In this document: one piece after another, positions 1 through 8,997 of the stretch | Layout: each line of letters starts with the position of its first letter | How positions within the stretch are numbered: the first letter of the stretch is position 1 | NCBI RefSeq assembly: GCF_900236475.1 | Contig: NZ_LT963352.1 | Span: 7,303,001 to 7,367,000 of the forward strand | Direction: 5' to 3' | Source: Streptomyces chartreusis NRRL 3882 | GTDB lineage: Bacteria; Actinomycetota; Actinomycetes; Streptomycetales; Streptomycetaceae | Length of the DNA stretch: 64,000 bases | Program-made: the position numbers and the translations under genes | Notes under the pieces: model-generated | What the model saw: only the letters and a program-made list of their open reading frames with translations | Database searches by the model: none | What the model was told of the DNA's origin: nothing

Positions 1-1
1 C

Positions 2-1234
2 GCCGGCACGACCTTCGACACCGCCTGGCAGCTCAACCGCGAGCACCACGTCGACATGGTCGACGAGCACTACTACAACAGCCCGAACTGGTTCCTCCAG
101 AACAACGACCGCTACGACTCCTACGACCGCAAGGGCCCCAAGGTCTTCCTCGGCGAGTACGCCTCCCAGGGCAACGCCTGGAAGAACGGCCTCTCCGAAG
201 CCGCGTACATGACCGGCCTGGAGCGCAACGCGGACATCGTCAAGCTCGCCTCGTACGCCCCGCTGCTCGCCAACGAGGACTACGTCCAGTGGCGGCCGGA
301 CATGATCTGGTTCAACAACCGGGCCTCCTGGAACTCGGCGAACTACGAGGTCCAGAAGCTGTTCATGAGCAACGTCGGCGACCGCGTGGTCCCCTCGAAG
401 GCCACGACCACGCCGAACGTCAGCGGCCCCATCACGGGTGCCGTCGGCCTGTCCACGTGGGCGACCAGCGCCGCGTACGACGACGTGAAGGTCACCTCGG
501 CGGACGGCTCGACCCTGCTGAGCGACGACTTCTCCGGTGACGCCTCGAAGTGGAAGCACACCGGCGCCGGCAGCTGGAGCATCCAGGACGGGCAGTACGT
601 CCAGACCGACACCGCCGCCGAGAACACCATGGTCACGGCGGGCGACCCGGCCTGGAAGGACTACGACCTGCACGTGAAGGCCACCAAGAAGTCCGGCAAG
701 GAGGGCTTCCTCGTCGCCTTCGGCGTCAAGGACACCGGCAACTACTACTGGTGGAACCTGGGCGGCTGGAACAACACCCAGTCCGCGATCGAGCAGGCCG
801 TGGACGGCGGCAAGGGCACGCTGATGACGAAGCCCGGGTCGATCGAGACGGGCCGCGCCTACGACATCGACATCGAGGTGCGCGGCCGCCAGGTCACCCT
901 GTTCCTGGACGGCAAGGAGTGGGGCAGCTTCAAGGACGACAAGCCCGCCGAGCCGTTCCGCCAGGTCGTCACCAAGGACGCGAAGACCGGTGATCTGATC
1001 GTCAAGGTCGTCAACGCCCAGTCGGCCGAGGCCCGGACGGCCGTCGACCTGGGTGGTGCCAAGGTCGCCTCCACGGCCCGCGTGACCACGCTGGCCGCCG
1101 ACGAGGACGCGGTGAACACCGAGACGGACACGCCGGTGACGCCGGTGACGTCCACGTTCCGGGGGGTGGCCCAGAAGTTCACCTACACCTTCCCGGCGAA
1201 CTCCGTCACCTTCCTGCGGATCAAGCAGGGGTAG
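2..1234 (+). CDS. Alpha-L-arabinofuranosidase (GH51-like), C-terminal part, truncated by window edge
   Basis: The reading frame is open from base 2, so the gene begins outside the window; about 410 residues are visible. The first part holds HYYNSPNWF and, shortly after, FLGEYAS, whose Glu fits the catalytic nucleophile of GH51 arabinofuranosidases. These enzymes remove terminal arabinofuranose from arabinan and arabinoxylan. After about residue 130 comes a roughly 190-residue beta-rich segment (DDFSGD...GSWSIQDGQY...NYYWWNLGGWNN) resembling a laminin-G/DUF1080-type sugar-binding module, followed by a C-terminal beta segment typical of the GH51 end. A strong hairpin follows the stop. Family assignment is good; substrate and the role of the inserted module are inferred. 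Confidence 0.8.
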   Translation, partial: AGTTFDTAWQLNREHHVDMVDEHYYNSPNWFLQNNDRYDSYDRKGPKVFLGEYASQGNAWKNGLSEAAYMTGLERNADIVKLASYAPLLANEDYVQWRPDMIWFNNRASWNSANYEVQKLFMSNVGDRVVPSKATTTPNVSGPITGAVGLSTWATSAAYDDVKVTSADGSTLLSDDFSGDASKWKHTGAGSWSIQDGQYVQTDTAAENTMVTAGDPAWKDYDLHVKATKKSGKEGFLVAFGVKDTGNYYWWNLGGWNNTQSAIEQAVDGGKGTLMTKPGSIETGRAYDIDIEVRGRQVTLFLDGKEWGSFKDDKPAEPFRQVVTKDAKTGDLIVKVVNAQSAEARTAVDLGGAKVASTARVTTLAADEDAVNTETDTPVTPVTSTFRGVAQKFTYTFPANSVTFLRIKQG

Positions 1235-1244
1235 CGAGCACCCC

Positions 1245-1280
1245 GCGTGGGCCGCTGCCCCCTGGGGCGGCGGCCCACGC
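1245..1280. terminator. Hairpin terminator after the arabinofuranosidase
   Basis: GCGTGGGCCGC at 1245-1255 pairs perfectly with GCGGCCCACGC at 1270-1280, and an inner CCCC/GGGG pairing extends the stem. It lies between the end of the arabinofuranosidase gene and the end of the convergent VOC gene, so it can stop transcription from both sides. There is no U-tract, which is usual for Streptomyces. Confidence 0.7.
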
Positions 1281-1308
1281 CCGTGCCCGGTGTCGTCGGG
1301 GATCCGCG

Positions 1309-2052
1309 TCAGTGCGGGCCCAGGGCGCAGAACTCATGGCCCTCCGGGTCCGACAGGCACGTCCACGGGACGTCGCCCTGGCCGAGGTCGAGGTCGGTGG
1401 CGCCGAGGGCTTTCAGCCGGGCCACCTCCGCCGCCTTGTCGTCACCGGGGTAGGGCAGCAGGTCGAGACGGACGCGGTCCGGCACCGTCTTCGCCTCGGG
1501 CGAGCGGCGGAACTCGACGTACGGGCCGACGCCCTGGGCGGAGCGCAGCACCGCGTGTTCGTCGGTCACCTCGTGCAACGTCCAGTCCGTCGCCTCGCCC
1601 CAGAACCCGGCCATGGCCCGCGGATCGGAGCAGTCGACCACCACCCGGGCGATCGGCCCCGTGTCCCGGTAGATCTCCCGAGGCTCCAGCACACAGAACT
1701 CGTTGCCCTCGGGGTCGGCGAGGACCGTCCACGGCGCGTCGCCCTGGCCCACGTCGGCGGGCGTCGCACCGAGAGCCTCCAGACGCGCGACCAGCTCCGC
1801 CTGGTGGGCCGCGGAGGTGGTGGCCAGATCGAGGTGCACACGGTTCTTCGTCGCTGTCTTGGCTTCCGGGACCGTGACGACGTCGATGCAGACGGCGACC
1901 GGGTCCGGCCAGACGAAGCCGTCACCGGGCTCCACGTTGGTCACGCCGGGTCCCTCGCTGGAGACACCCCAGCCGAGCGCGTCCGCCCAGAAGCGGCCGA
2001 CCGCCGCGTCGTCAAGAGCCTTTATGTTCACCTGAACAGGTCTCAGTGCCAT
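1309..2052 (-). CDS. VOC-fold protein with two glyoxalase/bleomycin-resistance domains
   Basis: A 247-residue cytoplasmic protein made of two tandem VOC domains (about residues 3-125 and 128-245). Each carries the same ending, a WT.L.DPEGNEFC or WT.L.DPEGHEFC block, so the two halves are internal homologues. VOC proteins are metal-dependent isomerases or dioxygenases, or bind antibiotics; nothing here fixes the substrate. The ATG at 2052 (MALRPVQVN) is chosen because the upstream in-frame extension is low-complexity shadow sequence. The gene runs convergent to the arabinofuranosidase and divergent from the VanZ-like gene, so it is probably monocistronic. Confidence 0.85.
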   Translation of the reverse strand: MALRPVQVNIKALDDAAVGRFWADALGWGVSSEGPGVTNVEPGDGFVWPDPVAVCIDVVTVPEAKTATKNRVHLDLATTSAAHQAELVARLEALGATPADVGQGDAPWTVLADPEGNEFCVLEPREIYRDTGPIARVVVDCSDPRAMAGFWGEATDWTLHEVTDEHAVLRSAQGVGPYVEFRRSPEAKTVPDRVRLDLLPYPGDDKAAEVARLKALGATDLDLGQGDVPWTCLSDPEGHEFCALGPH

Positions 2053-2135
2053 GCCGGTGAGCCTATTTCCGTGTTTCGCGGGCGTATCGAAAACCGCATA
2101 CGGCGTCGCAACGGCCCTCCGCGTCCCATGGGGGC

Positions 2136-2822
2136 ATGACTTCCAACGCATCCCTGCCGGCACCGCCCCGCCGCACGCGCGGGTTCGTGCTTCTCGGTCT
2201 GGTCGTCCTCGGCCTGGCGGGCGCCGTGTTCGTCGTGCGGCGGCCGCTCATGATGTCCGCTCCCGTGTGCGTGGCCGGGCGGTGGCACGGCTGCTTCGAC
2301 ACGTTCAACGGCGTGGTGCTCATGACCTTGGTCGCGCTGCCGCCGGCCGCACTGGTGGTGTGGGCCCTGGCGCGCCGTCGGCGTGCCGCCGGCGTCACAT
2401 CGGCGTGGCGGATGTCGCTGGCCGAGGTGGGCATGGTCCACGGAACGGTGCCGTTCCTGTGGCTGACCATGATGCCGGGCGCCGGTGCCGGCGTCGTCCC
2501 CGGCCGGGTGAGCCTGGTGCCGCTGCGGGACCTGGCCACGATGGGGCCGCTCGGGATCGCCGGGAACCTGCTGGTCTTCGCGTCGCTGGGGTTCTTCGCC
2601 CCGATGCGGTTCGCGGCGCCGGCGTCCGTGCCGCGGATCCTGGCGCTCGCGGCGGGCTGCTCGGTCCTGGTCGAGACCGCGCAGTACGTCCTGCGGCTGG
2701 ACCGGGTGTCCTCCGTGGACGACGTACTGGTCAACACCACCGGCGCCGTGCTGGCCGCGCTGGCCTCGCGCCGCTGGTGGCGCACGTCGTCGCATACGTC
2801 TGCGATATGCCGTGCTGCTTAG
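2136..2822 (+). CDS. VanZ-like membrane protein
   Basis: A 228-residue protein with about five hydrophobic segments (near residues 17-35, 60-80, 97-117, 136-158 and 165-185). It has VanZ-family features: NLLVFASLGFFAPM, then a late segment ETAQYVLRLDRVSSVDDVLVNTTGA. The E-x-x-Q and S-x-D-D-x-x-x-N residues there match the conserved C-terminal VanZ signature. VanZ gives low-level teicoplanin resistance in enterococci; in actinobacteria most members have no known role. It ends 9 bases before the response regulator on the same strand and is probably cotranscribed with it, which suggests an envelope-related output. Confidence 0.8.
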   Translation: MTSNASLPAPPRRTRGFVLLGLVVLGLAGAVFVVRRPLMMSAPVCVAGRWHGCFDTFNGVVLMTLVALPPAALVVWALARRRRAAGVTSAWRMSLAEVGMVHGTVPFLWLTMMPGAGAGVVPGRVSLVPLRDLATMGPLGIAGNLLVFASLGFFAPMRFAAPASVPRILALAAGCSVLVETAQYVLRLDRVSSVDDVLVNTTGAVLAALASRRWWRTSSHTSAICRAA

Positions 2823-2831
2823 GCTTCAGGC

Positions 2832-3527
2832 ATGCGCGTACTGATCGTGGAGGACGAGCCCTATCTGGCCGAGGCCGTCCGTGACGGTCTGCGGCTGGAG
2901 GCGATAGCCGCCGACATCGCCGGCGACGGCGAAACCGCCCTGGAGCTGCTCAGCGTCCACTCCTACGACCTGGCGGTACTCGACCGCGACATCCCAGGCC
3001 CCTCCGGCGACGAGGTCGCCCGGCGCATCGTCGCCTCCGGCAGCGGCATCCCGATCCTCATGCTCACCGCCGCCGACCGGATCGACGACAAGGCGTCCGG
3101 GTTCGAGCTCGGCGCCGACGACTACCTCACCAAACCGTTCGAGCTGCGGGAGCTCGTCCTGCGGCTGAGGGCGCTCGACCGCAGACGCGCCTACGCCCGG
3201 CCCCCGGTCCGCGAGATCGCGGGCCTGCGGCTGGACCCCTTCCGCCGGGAGGTCTTCCGCGACGGACGCTACGTCCCGCTCACGCGCAAGCAGTTCGCCG
3301 TGCTGGACGTCCTCGTCGCCGCCGAGGGCGGGGTCGTCAGCGCCGAGGAGCTGCTGGAACGGGCCTGGGACGAGAACGCCGACCCCCTCACCAACGCCGT
3401 GCGCATCACCGTCTCCGCGCTGCGCAAACGGCTCGGCGAACCCTGGATCATCGCCACGGTGCCCGGCGTCGGCTACCGGATCGACCCCGGCACGGACGCC
3501 GCCGACACCGGCAGGACGCATGCGTAG
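2832..3527 (+). CDS. OmpR-family response regulator (CutR-like)
   Basis: A 231-residue regulator. Its N-terminal receiver has the acidic pair in IVEDE, the phospho-acceptor Asp51 in VLDRD, Thr of MLTAA and Lys of TKPF. Its C-terminal winged-helix DNA-binding domain (about residues 125-225) ends in the typical VPGVGYRI. The LDRDIP and RREVFRDGR segments resemble Streptomyces CutR. Its stop overlaps the start of the sensor kinase by 8 bases, so the two are translationally coupled. It presumably controls envelope genes, possibly including the VanZ-like gene immediately upstream; targets cannot be read from the sequence. Confidence 0.92.
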   Translation: MRVLIVEDEPYLAEAVRDGLRLEAIAADIAGDGETALELLSVHSYDLAVLDRDIPGPSGDEVARRIVASGSGIPILMLTAADRIDDKASGFELGADDYLTKPFELRELVLRLRALDRRRAYARPPVREIAGLRLDPFRREVFRDGRYVPLTRKQFAVLDVLVAAEGGVVSAEELLERAWDENADPLTNAVRITVSALRKRLGEPWIIATVPGVGYRIDPGTDAADTGRTHA

Positions 3528-4599
3528 ACGCCCCGGGCCCAGCGCCCGGCTGAAACTCACCCTCAGCTACGCCGGATTCCTCGCCGTCGCCGGCGCTCTG
3601 CTGCTGGCCGTGGTGTGGATGTACCTGCTGCGCTACGTACCCGACAACTCCCAGGGACTGCTCTGGACCTCGCCCAACCGCTACCTCCTGGTGCGCACCT
3701 TCGCCCCCGCCGCGGCCGTGGCGATGGTCTTCCTGCTCGTGTTCGGCCTCGTCGGGGGATGGGTCCTGGCCGGCCGGATGCTCGCACCGCTCACACGGAT
3801 CACGGCCGCGGCACGGAGGGCCGGGAACGGATCGCTGTCCCACCGCGTCCGCTTGGAGGGCCGCCAGGACGAATTCCGCGAACTCGCCGACACCTTCGAC
3901 GCCATGCTCGGACAACTCGAGTCGCACGTCGCCGAGCAACAGCGGTTCGCCGCGAACGCCTCCCACGAACTGCGCACCCCGCTGGCCATCTCCCGGACGC
4001 TGCTCGACGTCGCCCGCAAGGACCCCACGCGGGACCGGGGCGAACTCATCGAACGCCTGCACGCGGTCAACACGCGCGCGATCGGCCTCACCGAGGCCCT
4101 TCTGCTGCTCAGCCGCAGCGACCGAGGGAACTTCACCCGCGAGAGCGTCGACCTCTCCCTCATCGCCGAAGAGGCAGCCGAAACCCTGCTCCCCCTCGCC
4201 GAAGAGCGGGAGATCACCCTCGACGTCACCGGCGGGGCGGCCCGGGCGAGCGGCTCCTCGGAACTCCTGCTGCGGATGGTGACGAACCTCGTCCAGAACG
4301 CCCTCGTCCACAACCTCCCCGCCGGCGGCACCGTGACGGTCCACACCGAGGCGCACGGTGACACGAGCGTGCTGCGGGTCGAGAACACGGGCCGTCGGAT
4401 CCCGCCGGACCTGGTACCGACCCTCACCGAGCCCTTCCAGCGCGGAACGGAACGCGCCCGCACCGACGAGCACGCAGGGGTCGGCCTCGGCCTGGCCATC
4501 GTGGACAGCGTCGTGCGCGCCCACGACGGCACCCTCGACCTCGTCCCCCGCCCCGCCGGCGGCCTCCTCGTCACGGTCCGGCTCCCGGGGACGCCGTAG
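3520..4599 (+). CDS. Membrane sensor histidine kinase, partner of the upstream regulator
   Basis: A 359-residue kinase. Transmembrane segment about residues 17-37, a very short (about 25-residue) extracytoplasmic loop, second segment about 60-85, then a HAMP linker. The HisKA helix carries the phospho-acceptor His149 in NASHELRTPL. The ATPase domain has an N-box (NLVQNALVH) and a glycine box (GVGLGLAIV). The small external loop suggests sensing at or in the membrane rather than of a large ligand. It overlaps the regulator gene and resembles CutS-type kinases. The ATG lies within the last codons of the regulator. Confidence 0.92.
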   Translation: MRRRPGPSARLKLTLSYAGFLAVAGALLLAVVWMYLLRYVPDNSQGLLWTSPNRYLLVRTFAPAAAVAMVFLLVFGLVGGWVLAGRMLAPLTRITAAARRAGNGSLSHRVRLEGRQDEFRELADTFDAMLGQLESHVAEQQRFAANASHELRTPLAISRTLLDVARKDPTRDRGELIERLHAVNTRAIGLTEALLLLSRSDRGNFTRESVDLSLIAEEAAETLLPLAEEREITLDVTGGAARASGSSELLLRMVTNLVQNALVHNLPAGGTVTVHTEAHGDTSVLRVENTGRRIPPDLVPTLTEPFQRGTERARTDEHAGVGLGLAIVDSVVRAHDGTLDLVPRPAGGLLVTVRLPGTP

Positions 4600-4636
4600 G
4601 CATCGCCCCTGCACCCTCGCGATCGCATGGACGCGA

Positions 4637-4671
4637 TTGCATAAACCTGCAGAGAAACGTATAGTCATGCC
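4637..4671 (+). promoter_or_regulatory. argC promoter overlapped by two ArgR boxes
   Basis: TTGCAT at 4637-4642 and TATAGT at 4660-4665, 17 bases apart, make a good sigma-70-type promoter. ARG box 1, TGCATAAACCTGCA (4638-4651), covers the -35 and ARG box 2, CGTATAGTCATGCC (4658-4671), covers the -10. Their centres are exactly 20 bases apart, two helical turns, as expected for the ArgR hexamer. The predicted leader is only about 17 bases long and ends in the strong GGAGGAGG ribosome site at 4677-4684. Repression by ArgR plus arginine is expected. Confidence 0.85.
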
Positions 4672-4688
4672 CTCTAGGAGGAGGTTCC

Positions 4689-5717
4689 ATGGCGGTACGT
4701 GCGGCAGTGGCCGGAGCGAGTGGATACGCGGGCGGGGAACTGCTGCGTCTGCTCCTGGCGCACCCCGAGGTCGAGATCGGCGCCCTGACCGGCAACTCCA
4801 ACGCGGGGCAGAAGCTCGGTGCGCTCCAGCCGCACCTGCTGCCCCTGGCCGGGCGAGTGCTCCAGGAGACCACCCCCGAGGTGCTCGACGGCCACGACGT
4901 CGTCTTCCTCGCGCTGCCGCACGGGCAGTCCGCCGCCGTCGCCGAGCGGCTCGGGCCGGACGTGCTGGTGATCGACATGGGCGCCGACTTCCGGCTCACG
5001 GACGCCGCCGCCTGGGAGCGGTTCTACGGCTCGAAGCACGCCGGAACCTGGCCCTACGGCCTTCCCGAACTGCCGGGTGCACGCGCCGCGCTGGAGGGGT
5101 CCAAGCGCGTCGCGGTGCCCGGCTGCTACCCCACGGCAGTGTCGCTGGCGCTCTTCCCGGCGTACGCCGCCGGGCTCGCCGAGCCCGAGGCCGTGATCGT
5201 CGCCGCGTCCGGCACCTCCGGCGCGGGCAAGGCGCCCAAGCCGCACCTGCTGGGCAGCGAGGTCATGGGCTCGATGTCCCCGTACGGCGTCGGCGGCGGG
5301 CACCGGCACACCCCCGAGATCACCCAGAACCTCAGCGCGGCCGCCGGCGAGCCGGTCTCCGTCTCCTTCACACCGACCCTCGCGCCGATGCCCCGCGGCA
5401 TCCTCGCCACGTGCAGCGCGAAGGCGAAGGACGGGGTCACCGCCGAGTCCCTGCGCGCCGCCTACGAGAAGGCCTTCGCCGACGAGCCCTTCGTGCACCT
5501 GCTGCCCGAGGGCCAGTGGCCCGCCACGGCGTCCGTCTACGGTTCGAACGCCGTTCAGGCGCAGGTCGCGTACGACGCGGCCGCCGGACGGATCATCGTG
5601 ATCAGCGCCATCGACAACCTCACCAAGGGCACCGCCGGCGGTGCCGTCCAGAGCATGAACATCGCCCTGGGGCTCGACGAGACCACCGGACTGACGACGA
5701 TCGGAGTTGCGCCGTGA
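4689..5717 (+). CDS. argC: N-acetyl-gamma-glutamyl-phosphate reductase
   Basis: A 342-residue cytoplasmic NADPH-dependent reductase for the third step of arginine synthesis, converting N-acetylglutamyl-5-phosphate to the semialdehyde. The Rossmann motif AGASGYAGGEL is at the N-terminus and the catalytic Cys146 lies in VPGCYPTA. The C-terminal half has the family block GTAGGAVQSMN. The start follows an excellent GGAGGAGG site. First gene of the argCJBDR operon; its stop overlaps the argJ start by four bases (GTGA). Confidence 0.97.
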   Translation: MAVRAAVAGASGYAGGELLRLLLAHPEVEIGALTGNSNAGQKLGALQPHLLPLAGRVLQETTPEVLDGHDVVFLALPHGQSAAVAERLGPDVLVIDMGADFRLTDAAAWERFYGSKHAGTWPYGLPELPGARAALEGSKRVAVPGCYPTAVSLALFPAYAAGLAEPEAVIVAASGTSGAGKAPKPHLLGSEVMGSMSPYGVGGGHRHTPEITQNLSAAAGEPVSVSFTPTLAPMPRGILATCSAKAKDGVTAESLRAAYEKAFADEPFVHLLPEGQWPATASVYGSNAVQAQVAYDAAAGRIIVISAIDNLTKGTAGGAVQSMNIALGLDETTGLTTIGVAP

Positions 5718-6865
5718 GTGTGACGGCAGCGAAGGGATTCACGGCGGCGGGCATCGCCGCCGGGATCAAGGAGAACGGCAACCCCGACCTGGCCCTCGTG
5801 GTCAACACCGGGCCCCGCCGCGCCGCCGCCGGCGTCTTCACCTCCAACCGCGTGAAGGCCGCACCGGTGCTGTGGTCCGAGCAGGTACTGAAGAGCGGCC
5901 AGGTGTCCGCCGTCGTCCTCAACTCCGGCGGCGCCAACGCCTGCACGGGCCCGAAGGGCTTCCAGGACACGCACGCGACGGCCGAGAAGGTAGCCGAGGT
6001 CCTCGGGCGGGGCGCCATCGAGGTCGCCGTCTGCTCGACCGGCCTGATCGGCGTGCTCCTGCCGATGGACAAGCTGCTGCCCGGCGTCGAGACGGCCGCC
6101 GCCCAGCTCTCCGAGCACGGCGGTGAGAAGGCCGCCATCGCCATCAAGACCACCGACACGGTCCACAAGACGTCCGTCGTCACCAAGGACGGCTGGACCG
6201 TCGGCGGCATGGCCAAGGGCGCGGGCATGCTCGCCCCCGGCCTCGCCACCATGCTCGTCGTCCTCACCACCGACGCCGACCTGGACGACGACGTACTCGA
6301 CAAGGCCCTGCGGGCGGCCACCCGTACGACCTTCGACCGGGTCGACTCCGACGGCTGCATGTCCACCAACGACACCGTGCTGCTGCTCGCCTCCGGCGCG
6401 GCGGGGGTCACCCCGGAGTACGCGGAGTTCGCCGAGGCCGTACGGCAGGTCTGCGACGACCTCGGTCAGCAGCTCATCCGGGACGCCGAGGGCGCCAGCA
6501 AGGACATCAAGGTCGAGGTGGTCAACGCCGCGACCGAGGACGACGCCGTCGAGGTGGGCCGCTCCATCGCCCGCAACAACCTCCTCAAGTGCGCCATCCA
6601 CGGCGAGGACCCCAACTGGGGCCGCGTGCTGTCCGCGATCGGCACCACCAAGGCCGCCTTCGAGCCCGACCGGCTGAACGTCGCCATCAACGGCGTCTGG
6701 GTGTGCAAGAACGGCGGCGTCGGCGAGGACCGCGAGAAGGTCGACATGCGCTACCGAGAGGTCCACATCGTCGCCGACCTCGCCGCCGGGTCCGAGACCG
6801 CCACCATCTGGACCAACGACCTCACCGCCGACTACGTCCACGAGAACAGCGCCTACTCGTCATGA
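5714..6865 (+). CDS. argJ: Glutamate N-acetyltransferase / amino-acid acetyltransferase (ornithine acetyltransferase)
   Basis: A 383-residue enzyme that transfers acetyl from N-acetylornithine to glutamate, recycling acetate in the pathway. The precursor cleaves itself before a Thr nucleophile; here that is Thr179 in APGLATMLVV. Other family blocks are NSGGANACTG near the start and CAIHGEDPNWGR near the end. The GTG start at 5714 overlaps the argC stop, and the end overlaps argB (ATGA). The full-length family fit and lack of frameshifts support a working enzyme. Whether it is bifunctional (also using acetyl-CoA) cannot be told by eye. Confidence 0.96.
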   Translation: MSVTAAKGFTAAGIAAGIKENGNPDLALVVNTGPRRAAAGVFTSNRVKAAPVLWSEQVLKSGQVSAVVLNSGGANACTGPKGFQDTHATAEKVAEVLGRGAIEVAVCSTGLIGVLLPMDKLLPGVETAAAQLSEHGGEKAAIAIKTTDTVHKTSVVTKDGWTVGGMAKGAGMLAPGLATMLVVLTTDADLDDDVLDKALRAATRTTFDRVDSDGCMSTNDTVLLLASGAAGVTPEYAEFAEAVRQVCDDLGQQLIRDAEGASKDIKVEVVNAATEDDAVEVGRSIARNNLLKCAIHGEDPNWGRVLSAIGTTKAAFEPDRLNVAINGVWVCKNGGVGEDREKVDMRYREVHIVADLAAGSETATIWTNDLTADYVHENSAYSS

Positions 6866-7785
6866 GCACTACGCGGAAACACACCGCCCTCCCCAAGGCC
6901 CAGATCCTCATCGAGGCGCTGCCCTGGCTGGTCCGGCACAACGGCAAGACGGTCGTCATCAAGTTCGGCGGCAACGCCATGATCGACGAGGAGCTGAAGG
7001 CCGCCTTCGCCCAGGACGTCGTCTTCCTGCACCACGCCGGCCTCAAGCCGGTCGTCGTGCACGGCGGCGGCCCGCAGATCAGCGCCGCCCTCGACCAGCA
7101 CGGCATCGTCAGCGAGTTCAAGGCGGGCCTCAGGGTCACCACCGAGGACGCCATGGACGTCGTACGGATGGTGCTGGCCGGTCAGGTGCAGCGCGAACTG
7201 GTCGGGCTGCTCAACCAGCACGGCCCGCTCGCCGTCGGCCTGACGGGCGAGGACGCGCACACCATCACCGCCACCAAGCACCAGCCCGAGATCGACGGCG
7301 AACTGGTCGACATCGGGCGGGTCGGCGAGATCACCGCGATCGACACGGGCGCGATCGAGGCGCTCCTCGCCGACGGCCGCATCCCGGTCGTCTCCTCGAT
7401 CGCCCGCTCCCAGGACGACGGACATGTCTACAACGTCAATGCTGATACGGCGGCTGCGGCACTCGCTGCTGCTCTGGGCGCCGAAACCCTCATGGTCCTC
7501 ACGGACGTCGAGGGACTGTACGAGGACTGGCCGAACAGCGACGAGGTGATCAGCCGCCTCACCGCCTCCGAACTGGAGCGCCTGCTGCCGGACCTGTCGT
7601 CCGGCATGGTGCCGAAGATGGAGGGCTGCCTGCACGCCGTACGGGGCGGCGTCACCACCGCCCGCGTGATCGACGGCCGGGTCCAGCACTCGATCCTGCT
7701 GGAGATCTTCACCGATGAGGGGATCGGCACGATGGTCGTGCCCGACGAGAAGCCCGAGGGACCGGGCGAACAGGGGGAGTCGTGA
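6862..7785 (+). CDS. argB: Acetylglutamate kinase
   Basis: A 307-residue amino-acid kinase phosphorylating N-acetylglutamate. KFGGNAMID near residue 35 is the ATP phosphate-binding loop and VHGGGPQI the substrate loop. NVNADTAAAALA and VLTDVEGLY are the later nucleotide-site blocks. The N-terminal extension before VVIKFGGN (about 30 residues) is the helix found in arginine-inhibited hexameric kinases, suggesting feedback control. The start ATG lies in the argJ stop overlap. Confidence 0.96.
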   Translation: MSTTRKHTALPKAQILIEALPWLVRHNGKTVVIKFGGNAMIDEELKAAFAQDVVFLHHAGLKPVVVHGGGPQISAALDQHGIVSEFKAGLRVTTEDAMDVVRMVLAGQVQRELVGLLNQHGPLAVGLTGEDAHTITATKHQPEIDGELVDIGRVGEITAIDTGAIEALLADGRIPVVSSIARSQDDGHVYNVNADTAAAALAAALGAETLMVLTDVEGLYEDWPNSDEVISRLTASELERLLPDLSSGMVPKMEGCLHAVRGGVTTARVIDGRVQHSILLEIFTDEGIGTMVVPDEKPEGPGEQGES

Positions 7786-8990
7786 ACAACGTCGTGGGAA
7801 ATCAGGAACTGACCGCGCGGTGGCAGGGCGCGCTCATGAACAACTACGGCACCCCGAGGCTCCCGCTCGTCCGCGGTGCGGGCACCAAGCTGTGGGACGC
7901 CGACGGCAAGCAGTACCTGGACTTCGTCGGCGGCATCGCCGTCAACGCGCTCGGCCACGCCCACCCGGCCGTCGTCGAGGCCGTGAGCCGGCAGATCGCC
8001 TCCCTCGGCCACGTCTCCAACCTGTTCGTCGCCGAGCCCCCGGTCGCGCTCGCCGAACGGCTGCTCCAGCTCTTCGGCCGCGACGGCAAGGTCTACTTCT
8101 GCAACTCCGGCGCCGAGGCCAACGAGGGCGCCTTCAAGATCGGCCGGCTCACCGGACGGACCCACATGGTCGCGACCCAGGGCGGCTTCCACGGCCGCAC
8201 CATGGGCGCCCTCGCGCTCACCGGCCAGCCCGGCAAGCAGGAACCCTTCCTGCCGCTGCCCGGCGACGTCACGCACGTCCCGTACGGCGACGCGCAGGCG
8301 CTGGCCGCCGCGGTGACGGAGGAGACGGCCCTGGTGATCATCGAGCCGGTCCAGGGCGAGAACGGGGTCGTGGTCCCGCCCGCCGGCTACCTCAAGGCCG
8401 CCCGGGCCATCACCGCCGCCACCGGCGCGCTGCTCGTCCTGGACGAGGTGCAGACCGGCGTCGGCCGGACCGGGCACTGGTTCGAGTACCAGGCCCACGA
8501 GGGCGTGCTGCCCGATGTCGTCACCCTCGCCAAGGGCCTCGGCGGCGGACTGCCGCTCGGCGCGACCGTCGCCTTCGGGCGCGCCGCCGAGCTGCTCCAG
8601 CCCGGCCACCACGGCACCACCTTCGGCGGCAACCCCGTCGCCTGCGCCGCCGGGCTCGCCGTCCTCGACACCGTCGAGAACGAGGGACTGCTGGAGAACG
8701 TCAAGCGGCAGAGCGAGAAGCTGCGGGACGGGATCGAGGGCCTGGGCCACGAGTTGATCGGTTTCGTCCGGGGCGCGGGTCTCCTCCTGGGTATCGTGCT
8801 CACCGAGCCGCTCGCGCCCCAGGTGCAGCAGGCGGCTCAGGACGCCGGCCTCCTGGTGAACGCGCCCGCCCCCGATGTCGTACGGCTCATGCCGCCGCTG
8901 AACATCGACGACGCGGAGGTGGACGCCTTCCTCCGGGCGCTGCCCGGTGTCCTCGACGCAGCCGACGGGGACGGACGATCCGGGGAATGA
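7782..8990 (+). CDS. argD: Acetylornithine aminotransferase
   Basis: A 402-residue class-III PLP aminotransferase converting N-acetylglutamate semialdehyde to N-acetylornithine. YFCNSGAEANEGAFK binds the cofactor phosphate, LDEVQTGVGRTG contains the Asp that pairs with the pyridine nitrogen, and the Lys of TLAKGLGGG is the Schiff-base lysine. The GTG start overlaps the argB stop (GTGA). Such enzymes often also serve lysine synthesis as succinyldiaminopimelate aminotransferase. Confidence 0.96.
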   Translation: MNNVVGNQELTARWQGALMNNYGTPRLPLVRGAGTKLWDADGKQYLDFVGGIAVNALGHAHPAVVEAVSRQIASLGHVSNLFVAEPPVALAERLLQLFGRDGKVYFCNSGAEANEGAFKIGRLTGRTHMVATQGGFHGRTMGALALTGQPGKQEPFLPLPGDVTHVPYGDAQALAAAVTEETALVIIEPVQGENGVVVPPAGYLKAARAITAATGALLVLDEVQTGVGRTGHWFEYQAHEGVLPDVVTLAKGLGGGLPLGATVAFGRAAELLQPGHHGTTFGGNPVACAAGLAVLDTVENEGLLENVKRQSEKLRDGIEGLGHELIGFVRGAGLLLGIVLTEPLAPQVQQAAQDAGLLVNAPAPDVVRLMPPLNIDDAEVDAFLRALPGVLDAADGDGRSGE

Positions 8991-8997
8991 GACGACG

